From: Nocardiopsis listeri NBRC 13360
Lineage (GTDB): Bacteria > Actinomycetota > Actinomycetes > Streptosporangiales > Streptosporangiaceae
Reading direction: 5' to 3'
DNA length: 64,000 nucleotides
NCBI RefSeq assembly: GCF_001570765.1
Contig: NZ_BCSH01000008.1
Location: 99,370 to 163,369 of the forward strand
Shown one piece after another: positions 23,923-31,604 of this stretch; the stretch's first letter is position 1, and the number at the start of each line of letters is the position of its first letter. The position numbers were made by a program, and so were the translations under genes. A model generated the notes under the pieces. The model was not told the DNA's origin, searched no databases, and saw nothing but the letters and a program-made list of their open reading frames with translations.

Positions 23923-24468
23923 TCAGGAGACAAGAAGGTGGAGTAGGGCGACGAGAGTGCCCGAACTCTGCACCTTCCCCTCCCCCATCAGGCTTCGGAC
24001 CTTGAGCAGGGGCACCCACTCGTAGACACCCTCGTCGAACTCGGTCGGGTCCGCGACCAGTTCGGCCTCATGCCCAACGAAGACGTGGTGGGGACTGCGG
24101 ACCGTGCCGATCATCGGCTCGAACGTGGCCACGTGCTCCACCGAACCGACTCGGTGTCCGGTCTCCTCCAAGGCCTCCCGGACAGCGGTCTGTTCTGGGC
24201 TCTCCTCAGGGTCCAGGAGTCCTCCGGGGAGCTCCCACCCCCATACGTCGGGCACGAAGCGGTGCCGGTAACTCATCAGGACGTGTTCCTCGCCCTGGTC
24301 CAGGATCGCAATGACCGCGGCCGAGGGCAGGGTCACGGTGTGGTGCTCGAACCTGCTCCCCGAGGGGGTGGTGATGTCGGCCTTGCCCAACCTCACCCAC
24401 GGGTTGTCGTACAGGCTGCGCTCTGCGTGCACCACCCAGCGACCCTGGCGGGTTTCCATCGCGTCCAT
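23923..24468 (-). CDS. Nudix hydrolase (ADP-ribose pyrophosphatase-like)
   Basis: A 181-residue hydrolase of nucleoside diphosphate derivatives. The Nudix box has G-x5-E (in GGLLDPEE), seven residues, then REALEETGH. The preceding strand YRHRFVPDVWGWELPGG and the following VEHVATFEPMIG fit the ADP-ribose or coenzyme-sugar hydrolase branch. Start chosen at ATG 24468 (an ATG nine bases later is equally possible; neither has a strong ribosome site). It is downstream of, and convergent with, a decayed regulator. It probably hydrolyses ADP-ribose-like compounds in the cytoplasm. Confidence 0.88.
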   Translation of the reverse strand: MDAMETRQGRWVVHAERSLYDNPWVRLGKADITTPSGSRFEHHTVTLPSAAVIAILDQGEEHVLMSYRHRFVPDVWGWELPGGLLDPEESPEQTAVREALEETGHRVGSVEHVATFEPMIGTVRSPHHVFVGHEAELVADPTEFDEGVYEWVPLLKVRSLMGEGKVQSSGTLVALLHLLVS

Positions 24469-24569
24469 GGTGGTGACGTTACCGCGATCGCGAAACACCA
24501 GGATGGGCCATTGGAGGCCGCGCCGGGCTGGGTGCGGCGCGGCCCTGTGGTGGCTGGGTCGGGTGGTTC

Positions 24570-25061
24570 TTAGAGCAGGGGTGAGGCCAGGTGGTGGGCC
24601 AGGGCTCCGGCGGCGGTGGCCAGGGCGTAGCCGCACAGGCGCCACCCCACCCGTGAGTGGCGGCGACGGGGTTTGCGGTGGCTGTGCGGGCGGCGGGGCC
24701 GACGCGGAAGTGGTGGGCGCGGCGGCCGGGGCGGGGGCGGGCCGTCGTCCGGGGCCGGCCTGGGGCGCGGGATCGTGGGCCGCGGCCGGTATTGCGGAGC
24801 AGGTGTGGGTTTCCACGGGCTCTCAGGACGCTCGGAGAGTTCAGGAACTTCGTGGGCGCGACGCTCGTCTTCGGTCATGCGGGTGGAGTACAGGGGTGCC
24901 CAGAGTGGGAGGACCCCGTGGGGGTTGTCGGCCATCTGGGCCAGGAGACGTTGTTCGCGGGCGAGAGCGGTCGTAGTCGGGGCGTGGGGGCGAGAGAAAC
25001 GCCGGCCGCGGGGTGCGTCCAGGACCGCTCGGAGTTCGGCCGAGACCGGTCCCGGGCTCAT
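24570..25061 (-). CDS. Proline- and arginine-rich protein with C-terminal hydrophobic segment
   Basis: A 163-residue protein. The first half (1-80) is soluble with a MADNPHGVLPLWAP segment. Residues about 85-135 are almost entirely Pro/Arg/His, and the last 20 residues (GYALATAAGALAHHLASPLL) form a possible membrane or amphipathic helix. The start overlaps the stop of the RsbW-like ATPase gene (ATGA), so both are translated together. This kind of small partner often follows HATPase genes in Streptomyces-type clusters; its role is unknown. Confidence 0.6.
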   Translation of the reverse strand: MSPGPVSAELRAVLDAPRGRRFSRPHAPTTTALAREQRLLAQMADNPHGVLPLWAPLYSTRMTEDERRAHEVPELSERPESPWKPTPAPQYRPRPTIPRPRPAPDDGPPPPRPPRPPLPRRPRRPHSHRKPRRRHSRVGWRLCGYALATAAGALAHHLASPLL

Positions 25062-25603
25062 ACCTGAGCCCCGGTGCTGCCAGTGGTGTCAGCGGCGGTG
25101 GTGAGGGTGAACTCGGCCCAGACCAGGGTGCCCAGGCCGGCGCAGAACGGGAAGTCCACCACCGCTCGGCTACCCCAGCGGGTGGCCAGGTGGTCGATGA
25201 GCAGCAGGCCCCGGCCCCGTTCGGCCTCTTCCCAATCGGTGACGGTGCGCTGGTGCGGGATGTGGGGGAAGGTGGGGGCGTCGGTGCGGGCCCCGTCGTC
25301 GATGATGCCCACGTACAAGGTGTGTGCGTCGGGCATGAACAGGTTCCGGATGGCCCGGCCATCGAGCTGACCCGAGCGAGAGTGATCGCACGCGTTTGAA
25401 AACATCTCGCTCGCGCACAGGATCACCGTGTCGGTCAGATCCGAGCACAGGCCTTCGATGCGGTACAGATCCGCGCGCAGATCTTCACGAACCCAGGAAG
25501 CCTGGGCCAGATCGCCCGGGTAGGCGCGCGAAGCCCACCGGCGCCCGGCGAAGGGCGGGGTGGGGGTGTGGAACGGCGCGCGGGGACGCGGCACAATGTT
25601 CAT
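25058..25603 (-). CDS. RsbW-like ATP-binding protein (anti-sigma-factor type histidine kinase fold)
   Basis: A 181-residue GHKL-type ATPase. The N-box is ASEMFSNACDHS, the G1 box IIDDGA, and the G2 box ERGRGLLLIDHLATRWG. No dimerisation or phospho-acceptor His is present, so it is a serine kinase or anti-sigma type. The ATG at 25603 is chosen because GAGGAG lies nine bases upstream; the GTG nine bases earlier is too close to that site. It is divergent from the XRE/DUF397 pair at 25957-27035, an arrangement known from WhiJ-like and AbaA-like developmental clusters. Confidence 0.88.
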   Translation of the reverse strand: MNIVPRPRAPFHTPTPPFAGRRWASRAYPGDLAQASWVREDLRADLYRIEGLCSDLTDTVILCASEMFSNACDHSRSGQLDGRAIRNLFMPDAHTLYVGIIDDGARTDAPTFPHIPHQRTVTDWEEAERGRGLLLIDHLATRWGSRAVVDFPFCAGLGTLVWAEFTLTTAADTTGSTGAQV

Positions 25604-25643
25604 GACGCACAACTCCTCATGCAGAGAGTCCTGTGTTGTCGTT

Positions 25644-25678
25644 GGGCTCTGGGGGCGCCGTAATCGCCCCCAGAGCCC
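25644..25678 (+). terminator. Strong rho-independent terminator, plus-strand orientation
   Basis: Perfect 14-bp arms (GGGCTCTGGGGGCG and complement) with a 7-base loop are followed on the plus strand by GTTTTCTTGT. It sits in the divergent region with no plus-strand gene before it, so it would stop antisense transcription running up through the RsbW-like operon. On the minus strand it is a leader hairpin about 40 bases before the RsbW-like start. Confidence 0.7.
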
Positions 25679-25769
25679 GTTTTCTTGTGGTCACCAACCC
25701 GTAGCCAGGCGACCTCCACGACCTGAAGAGAGACCGAAGTCGCCTGGCATCAGCGACGTCAGCTTCCCG

Positions 25770-25784
25770 GCCGTGATTCACGGC
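25770..25784. promoter_or_regulatory. Palindrome GCCGTGA-T-TCACGGC
   Basis: A perfect 15-bp palindrome in the divergent region between the RsbW-like and XRE genes. Possible operator. Confidence 0.35.
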
Positions 25785-25836
25785 TTCAGCACCACGGAGT
25801 GTGTGAAGCCGACTACAGTAAAACCCAGCAGGCATC

Positions 25837-25856
25837 AACTTACAAGCCTGCAAGTT
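25837..25856. promoter_or_regulatory. Palindromic operator upstream of the XRE gene
   Basis: AACTTACAAGCCTGCAAGTT is a 20-bp imperfect palindrome about 100 bp before the XRE start. CTTGCAAG-type sites are the usual kind bound by WhiJ/DUF5753 regulators, so autoregulation is likely. Confidence 0.5.
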
Positions 25857-25956
25857 AAAGGCGTGTAGATTACCCAAGAAGATCCGTTTTGGGCACAAGA
25901 ACGCAGTTCACAGGCACGCCAGAGTCAGAACACGACGCTGAAGAACGAAGGACGCG

Positions 25957-26805
25957 ATGGCTGAACCGATCCCCACCGTGCGGCAGTACCGGCTTGCTCA
26001 GGCCCTGCGTGAACTCCGGACCGAGGCGAAGATGACCCAAGAGCAGGTCGCCGCCCACATGGACTGGCACGTCTCCAAACTCTTCCGGCTAGAGAACGCG
26101 CGTAGCCCTCGGGTGAACTGGTTGGACATCCAGGGGCTGCTCGACCTCTACGGTGTGGCCAGCCCTCAGCGGGAAGCCCTCATCCAGCTGGCGAAGGATG
26201 CCAAGAAGCGAGGCTGGTGGACTTCCTACCAGGATGTCTTCACCGGATCGTTCGTCGCCCTGGAAGACGAGACCAACCTGATCCGGTACTACTCCTCAGA
26301 ACTCGTTCCGGGTCTATTCCAGACAGAGAAGTACGCACGCGCCATCATCCAAGCCCTACGCCCCGGGTATGACATGCAGAGCGTCGAGCGCCGTGTCTCG
26401 GCACGCATGGCACGGCAAAGAATCTTCGAGCGAGAAAAGCCCCTCCACCTGGATTTCATCCTCAACGAAGCCGTGGTCAGGCGTGCTATCGGCGGCAGAG
26501 AGGTCATGGCCGAACAGCTGGAGGCTCTGCACAAGACCGCAAGCAGTCAATCAGCGACGCTACGCCTGCTCCCGTTCGGTTCAGGCGCGCACACGGCCAT
26601 GGAAGGTGCCTTCACCATTTTCTCGTTCCCTGAGGACCAATACCCTGATGTGGTCTACATCGAGGGCATGATGGGCGATTTGTACCTTGAGAGTGTTGAG
26701 AGCGTCAGCCGCTACAGAGAAGCCTTTAAGAACCTGAGCCAGGCCGCGCTTTCACCGTCTGACACGATGGACCGCATCGACTCGTTGGCAAGGGAGTACC
26801 GATGA
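25957..26805 (+). CDS. XRE-family regulator with DUF5753 (WhiJ-like)
   Basis: A 282-residue protein. Residues 8-65 form a helix-turn-helix (LAQALRELRTEAKMTQEQVA, then HVSKLFRLENARSPR). The C-terminal DUF5753 domain (about 85-280) shows YYSSELVPGLFQTEKYARA, FILNEAVVRRAIGG, LRLLPFG and FTIFSFPE. This family, with WhiJ as the studied member, represses developmental or antibiotic genes and pairs with a DUF397 partner. AAGGA lies four bases before the ATG. It overlaps the DUF397 gene by ATGA and is divergent from the RsbW-like ATPase. Confidence 0.92.
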   Translation: MAEPIPTVRQYRLAQALRELRTEAKMTQEQVAAHMDWHVSKLFRLENARSPRVNWLDIQGLLDLYGVASPQREALIQLAKDAKKRGWWTSYQDVFTGSFVALEDETNLIRYYSSELVPGLFQTEKYARAIIQALRPGYDMQSVERRVSARMARQRIFEREKPLHLDFILNEAVVRRAIGGREVMAEQLEALHKTASSQSATLRLLPFGSGAHTAMEGAFTIFSFPEDQYPDVVYIEGMMGDLYLESVESVSRYREAFKNLSQAALSPSDTMDRIDSLAREYR

Positions 26806-27035
26806 TCCAGTGGTTCAAGTCCAGCTATAGCGGAGGCGACAACAACTGTGTGGAGGCGGCGCACCTACCGACTGACTTCCGCACTTCCAGCTACAGCGTC
26901 GAACAAGGCGCTTGCGTGGAGGTTGCCGAGGGGCCGGTCACCGGGGTTAGAGACACCCAGAGCCGCGAGCTCGGGGCGCTCTTCTTCGACGCTGGTGAGT
27001 GGCAAGCTTTCCTCGGCACCGCCAAGGGCGTCTGA
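26802..27035 (+). CDS. DUF397 protein
   Basis: A 77-residue partner of the upstream XRE/DUF5753 regulator. It carries two copies of the family unit: FKSSYSGGDNNCVEAA (residues 5-20) and FRTSSYSVEQGACVEVAE (residues 26-43), each with a conserved Cys-Val-Glu. In Streptomyces such proteins bind and antagonise the paired regulator; some pairs behave as toxin-antitoxin-like modules (Scr1 type). Translation is coupled by the ATGA overlap. Confidence 0.92.
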   Translation: MIQWFKSSYSGGDNNCVEAAHLPTDFRTSSYSVEQGACVEVAEGPVTGVRDTQSRELGALFFDAGEWQAFLGTAKGV

Positions 27036-27062
27036 CCCCCGCTAGCCATTCCCCTCCTCAAC

Positions 27063-27109
27063 GATCTTGTACCTGTGGTGGCACCGAGGGTTACCACAGG
27101 TACAAGATC
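27063..27109. terminator. Long perfect hairpin between DUF397 and hsdR
   Basis: Seventeen-base arms (27063-27079 and 27093-27109) are perfectly complementary around a 13-base loop. They start 28 bp after the DUF397 stop, between convergent transcripts. The stem has mixed base composition and no T-run, so besides a terminator it could be a regulatory or mobile-element remnant. Confidence 0.6.
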
Positions 27110-27120
27110 ACGGATATTCA

Positions 27121-27151
27121 GCCCCTCCTGCTGACTTGCAGCCGGAGGGGC
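27121..27151. terminator. Second hairpin before the hsdR 3' end
   Basis: Arms GCCCCTCC (27121-27128) and GGAGGGGC (27144-27151). It probably terminates the hsdR operon running leftward. Confidence 0.5.
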
Positions 27152-27180
27152 CGCCGCTTCCGGAGACGGCCAAGCCTCCC

Positions 27181-30100
27181 TCAGGCAGCGCTGAGGCCGT
27201 TGCGTTGGCGAAGCAGCCGGTAGGCCGCCCGACTCATCGCTCGGTTGATGGAGCTCTGGAAATCCGGTTCACCGATGTAGCGATTGGTGAAGTCGGCCCC
27301 GCTCTCGTAGCGATCCATGACAGCTTCTTTCATCGCCGGGTCGAACTTGTGCCGGAAGGCGCCCTCATCATTATTGACGGCGGCCATCTCGACATCGGGA
27401 TCATCCATGACCGTCTGGAGGCGCTCCTCCATCATGAGCTTGTCGGCTTCACTGAGGTCCTGGCCGAAGTGCTCGTTGAAGATCTCGATGATCTCCGAGA
27501 GCAATTCCTTCTTCGGGTCGTAGGCGCTGCCGGCCCCGTCCGAGAACCCGGGTAGCTCCTGGTCTTCATCGGAACTGAGCTTCAGGTCGCTCTCGCCCTT
27601 GCGGAACAGTTTCAGGTGGCTCAGGTCCACCTCACCGATGTCCACTCCCCCATCCTTGCGGGCGGGCAGCACACGCAGCAGGAACCGGCCGTACAGGTAC
27701 AGACGTTCCAGATCCGTATCCGGGTAGCGCATGATCTGGGAGAGGAAGGCGTATTTGGTGACGTAGTCGTTCAAGTCCGCGCGGAAGCGATCGGCGTCGG
27801 TGCGTTCGTCCTCTTCCTCACTCTCCAGCAAGGCAGCGAACCGCTCGACGGCCAGGGCCGTGAACCTGTTGAGCTCGGGGTGGTTCTTCAGGTTGTCGGC
27901 ACCGGGCTGGACGTCCAGCTTGTGGAAGGCATCGGCGAACCCTTGCATCTCGTCCCGGACCAGCACGTTGAACTCGTATGTGACCCGGTGAGCGATGGTG
28001 TGCAGGATGTCGGGGTCGGCCTCGGCGGTGACCGCCTGCTCGTAGTAGGGCAGGAAGGCGTCCCGAATTTCCTCGGCGTCGTTGACGAAATCCAGCACCC
28101 GCAGGTCGCTCTGGGACTTGAGCGGGTGGGTCCGGTTGATCCGGGACAGGGTCTGCACCGCCGCCACACCCTTGAGGGACTTCTCCACGAACATCGTGGT
28201 CAACAACGGTTGGTCGAAGCCCGTCTGGTACTTGTCCGCGACGATGAGGAGCCGGTACTCCTTACCGTTGCGCTTCACCGCGATGGGGTCATCGGCCAGG
28301 GTGGCGGCGAAGCGTTGCGGCAGCTCACCCTCTGGGAACCCGTTGATCTTCTGCTCGTTGACCTCTTCGCCTGCTCGGTTCTTCAAGGATCCAGAGACCG
28401 CGAGGAGGGCGCCAGGGTCGGGAGCACCACTGTCCTTCAGGTAGCTACCGATCGCCTCGTACAACGACAGGGCCGCCTGCCTGGACCGGGTGACCACCAT
28501 GGCCTTGGCCCGCCCACCCATCTGCTTGCGGGTGACGGTGTTGAAGTTCTCCACGATGGTCTCGGCGTGCTGGGCGAGCGTGGAGTCGTGCAACAGCGCG
28601 AACCTGGCCAGCTGCGACTTGGCCTTGGCCGCGTCGACCTCACGGTCCTCGGTGTTGGCGTTCAGCAGCCGGTACTGGGTGCCGTAGGTGATGTAGCTGC
28701 GCAACGGGTCGAGGATGAAGCCCTCTTCGATGGCCTGGCGCATCGAGTAAGTGTGGAAGGGCTCGTAGAGACCGGTGGCCTCGTTGCGCACGCCGAACAG
28801 GTTGAGGGTCTTGTGCTTGGGAGTGGCGGTGAAGGCGAAGTAGGACAGGTTGGCGCTACGGCCCCGGTAGGCGGCCGATTCGCGTAGCGCGTCCTCGGTG
28901 GACTTGGGGGTGACCTCGCCGTTGGTCTCAGCGCCGTCGTCGTCGGTGTCGTCGTCGGTGTCCAGGCCCAGGTCGCGTAGGGCCTTCTTCACGTCCTTGG
29001 CCGCTTCACCGCTCTGGGAGGAGTGGGCCTCGTCGACCACAATCGCGAACCGGCCGCCCCGGATCTCGGTGGGTTCGCGCTTGAGGTACTCCAGCAGGGC
29101 GGGGAAGGTCTGGAGGGTGACGACGATGATGCGCTTGGTGGAGGTGGACAGTGCCTCGGCGAGCTGGGCGGACTTGGAACCACCCTTGCCGCTGATCCGC
29201 CCGACCAGTCCTTCGACCTGAGAGAAGTCACCGACGGTGTCCTGAAGTTGTTTGTCCAGGACGGAGCGGTCGGTGATGATGACGGTCTTGTCGAAGACGG
29301 GGGTGTTGGGCTGGAGGCCCTTGGCGACGGCGGCCGGGTCCAGGAGGGAGACGTCGGCGGGGGTGTGCAGGGAGGAGAGCCGGTGCGCGAGCCAGGCGAT
29401 GGTGTTGGACTTGCCCGAGCCGGCCGAGTGCTGGATGAGGTAGTTGTTCCCGGCGCCGTGGCGTGCGGCGTGGTCGACCATGCGGCGCACGGCGTGCCAC
29501 TGGTGGAAGCGAGGGAAGATGACGGTGTCGCGTCGGCGGCCCTTGTCGTCCTTGCCACGCTTGACGTGGATGAAGCGTTCTAGAAGGTCGAGCCAGTTGT
29601 CGACGTCCCAGACCGTTTCCCACAGGTAGGCGGTGCGGTATCCGCTCTGGTCGGCGGCGGGGAGTGGGTTGCCGGCCCCACCGGTGTTCCCCGGCCCTTC
29701 GGAACCGGTGTTGAAGGGCAGGAAGCGGGTGTCCTTGCCGGCGAGCTTGGTGGTGATGAACACCAGATCGGGGTCGACGGCGAAGTGTACGAGGGCGCGC
29801 TTGTTGAAGAGCAGTTCGCGCGGGTCCCGGTCACGGACGTACTGGTGCTTGGCGTCGTTGACGTTCTGCCCGGTGAGGGGATTCTTCAACTCGGCGGTGG
29901 CTACGGGGACACCGTTGACGAACAGTCCCAGGTCCAGCGCTCTGCCCTGACTGTCGTCCCGTGTGGCGTAACGCAGCTGTCGGGTGACACTGAGCCGGTT
30001 GGCGTCGTAGTCGGCGAGGGCGTTCTCAGCGATGGTGTGTGAGGGCTTGAAGTAGGCGAGAGCAAACTTCAGCCCTTCGACGGTGATGCCCTTACGAAGG

Positions 30101-30363
30101 ACGTGGAGGGTGCCCTCGGTGTCGATTCGCTTGGCGAGCGTCTTGGCGAAGGTGGCCTGGGCCTGGTCCTGGGAGCCGCCGCAACGGGTGGCCAGTTCCT
30201 CGAAGGTGTCGGGCTGGGTGGCACCGATGAAGGTGAAGAGCTGGGCGGTGTCCAGGGCCAGCTCAGGCCTGTAAGAGCTGTTGTCGCCCTGGGTCCAACC
30301 ACGGTCCAGCATCGAGGCCACGATGTGGCTCTCGAAGGTGCTCTCGTCGTACACGGGACTCAT
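27181..30363 (-). CDS. hsdR: Type I restriction enzyme, HsdR subunit
   Basis: A 1060-residue motor and nuclease subunit that translocates and cuts unmethylated DNA with HsdM and HsdS. The N-terminal PD-(D/E)xK nuclease has DLGLFVNGVPVATAELKN (about 145-162). The superfamily 2 helicase core has Walker A HSAGSGKSNTIAWL, DEAH in VVDEAHSSQSG, FTATPKHKT (motif III) and VQTLSRINRTHP (motif VI region). Length is normal. Its start overlaps the hsdS stop (ATGA), the last step of the hsdM-hsdS-hsdR chain. The frame is intact, so the system is probably active. Confidence 0.96.
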   Translation of the reverse strand: MSPVYDESTFESHIVASMLDRGWTQGDNSSYRPELALDTAQLFTFIGATQPDTFEELATRCGGSQDQAQATFAKTLAKRIDTEGTLHVLRKGITVEGLKFALAYFKPSHTIAENALADYDANRLSVTRQLRYATRDDSQGRALDLGLFVNGVPVATAELKNPLTGQNVNDAKHQYVRDRDPRELLFNKRALVHFAVDPDLVFITTKLAGKDTRFLPFNTGSEGPGNTGGAGNPLPAADQSGYRTAYLWETVWDVDNWLDLLERFIHVKRGKDDKGRRRDTVIFPRFHQWHAVRRMVDHAARHGAGNNYLIQHSAGSGKSNTIAWLAHRLSSLHTPADVSLLDPAAVAKGLQPNTPVFDKTVIITDRSVLDKQLQDTVGDFSQVEGLVGRISGKGGSKSAQLAEALSTSTKRIIVVTLQTFPALLEYLKREPTEIRGGRFAIVVDEAHSSQSGEAAKDVKKALRDLGLDTDDDTDDDGAETNGEVTPKSTEDALRESAAYRGRSANLSYFAFTATPKHKTLNLFGVRNEATGLYEPFHTYSMRQAIEEGFILDPLRSYITYGTQYRLLNANTEDREVDAAKAKSQLARFALLHDSTLAQHAETIVENFNTVTRKQMGGRAKAMVVTRSRQAALSLYEAIGSYLKDSGAPDPGALLAVSGSLKNRAGEEVNEQKINGFPEGELPQRFAATLADDPIAVKRNGKEYRLLIVADKYQTGFDQPLLTTMFVEKSLKGVAAVQTLSRINRTHPLKSQSDLRVLDFVNDAEEIRDAFLPYYEQAVTAEADPDILHTIAHRVTYEFNVLVRDEMQGFADAFHKLDVQPGADNLKNHPELNRFTALAVERFAALLESEEEDERTDADRFRADLNDYVTKYAFLSQIMRYPDTDLERLYLYGRFLLRVLPARKDGGVDIGEVDLSHLKLFRKGESDLKLSSDEDQELPGFSDGAGSAYDPKKELLSEIIEIFNEHFGQDLSEADKLMMEERLQTVMDDPDVEMAAVNNDEGAFRHKFDPAMKEAVMDRYESGADFTNRYIGEPDFQSSINRAMSRAAYRLLRQRNGLSAA

Positions 30364-31604
30364 GACACGTCAGCTCCTCGCGCGGTGGTGACATCGATCT
30401 GACCAGTGACAGCGGCGGTGATCAGCGCCTGTCGTCGTTCGAGCAGGAGGGAGTTTGATTGCCGGATCTTCTCCTGGAGACGCCGTTCAGGCTCCAACTC
30501 CTCCTCCAACGTTCGAACAATCTCCTTCTGCTCGTCCAGCGGTGGAACAGGGACACCAAGAGCAAGAAATGACTCTGGATATAGACGCAGACGTGATGAC
30601 CAGACACCCTTAGAGTAACGAGTCATTTCACAAACATATTCCGGAGTACGATAAAGGAGGTCAAAATAATCCGACAGGAGGCCATCGGACGTGAACCGAT
30701 AAACACCGTACGCCGGACTGACAATTCCATCATACTTTGAAAATCCCAGCGCCCCCATCCACGCCCATAGAGTATTAATAACCAAGTCACCTGACTGGCA
30801 TTTCTTATAACCAGCCATGGACTCTGCCATGAACATATAAACATTCTTCTCAGACCTAGGAGTCACCCCCGTCAAATGAGAAACTGTCAAAAGCTCCTCA
30901 AAACCATCAACCGATAGATCACTGACCTCCCTAATAAGGTTTTTATTGCGAACAACACTCCAATGTGAAGGAACAGTGCCCAATGGGCCAATTTCACTAT
31001 CCTTCACGGCGGGATACTCACGCACACCGCGAAGGCACAGCTTCGACGTGAGAGCCACCCTTCGCTCATCAATTAGATCAGAAGCGCGCTTTTTTGCAGC
31101 CACCAGCGCATCAATCCGAGCAACCTCAGCATCGAGGAAGTCAGTGATGCGTCGCTGATCATCCCGAGGAGGGAGCTTGACAGAGAGGCGTAGTACCTCT
31201 TCTGGTGAAACTCTCTGGTGGCTTCTCGTAACTGATTGAACGCGGGAATCCAACTCTTGGCGAGTCGTCTCTGACTTCAACAGGTAACCTAGAAACCGGC
31301 GATCACACCCCCAAGGAACGAGAGAAACGAACTCCGTAGATCCCACAGCCGGAAGCTCGTGGCTTTGCACCTCAACCACACGAGTTTTGCGAGGGTTGAG
31401 CTTACTTACAAGGAGTTCGTCCCCGAAGAGATGAAACTTGGCTGATTGGATTGTAGAGGAATCCTCAACCAATCCACCTCCCGTAGCATCTACCGAGGGG
31501 ATACTGTAATGAATTACTTGCTCACCAAGAGCACGCGGTTCAACTACACGGCGAACTTCACGAGCAATAGACCACAAGGGAACAGAGCTATCAACAGGAC
31601 TCAC
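30360..31604 (-). CDS. hsdS: Type I restriction enzyme, HsdS specificity subunit
   Basis: A 414-residue DNA-recognition subunit. Two target-recognition domains (about 1-150 and 210-350) are each followed by a conserved helix: LPPRDDQRRITDFLDAEVAR in the middle and VPPLDEQKEIVRTLEEELEP near the end. These central and distal conserved repeats set the spacing of the two half-sites. The GTG start overlaps the hsdM stop (GTGA). Parts of the recognition domains are clearly more AT-rich than the surrounding genes, consistent with exchange of recognition domains by transfer. The recognised sequence cannot be read from the protein. Confidence 0.95.
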   Translation of the reverse strand: MSPVDSSVPLWSIAREVRRVVEPRALGEQVIHYSIPSVDATGGGLVEDSSTIQSAKFHLFGDELLVSKLNPRKTRVVEVQSHELPAVGSTEFVSLVPWGCDRRFLGYLLKSETTRQELDSRVQSVTRSHQRVSPEEVLRLSVKLPPRDDQRRITDFLDAEVARIDALVAAKKRASDLIDERRVALTSKLCLRGVREYPAVKDSEIGPLGTVPSHWSVVRNKNLIREVSDLSVDGFEELLTVSHLTGVTPRSEKNVYMFMAESMAGYKKCQSGDLVINTLWAWMGALGFSKYDGIVSPAYGVYRFTSDGLLSDYFDLLYRTPEYVCEMTRYSKGVWSSRLRLYPESFLALGVPVPPLDEQKEIVRTLEEELEPERRLQEKIRQSNSLLLERRQALITAAVTGQIDVTTARGADVS

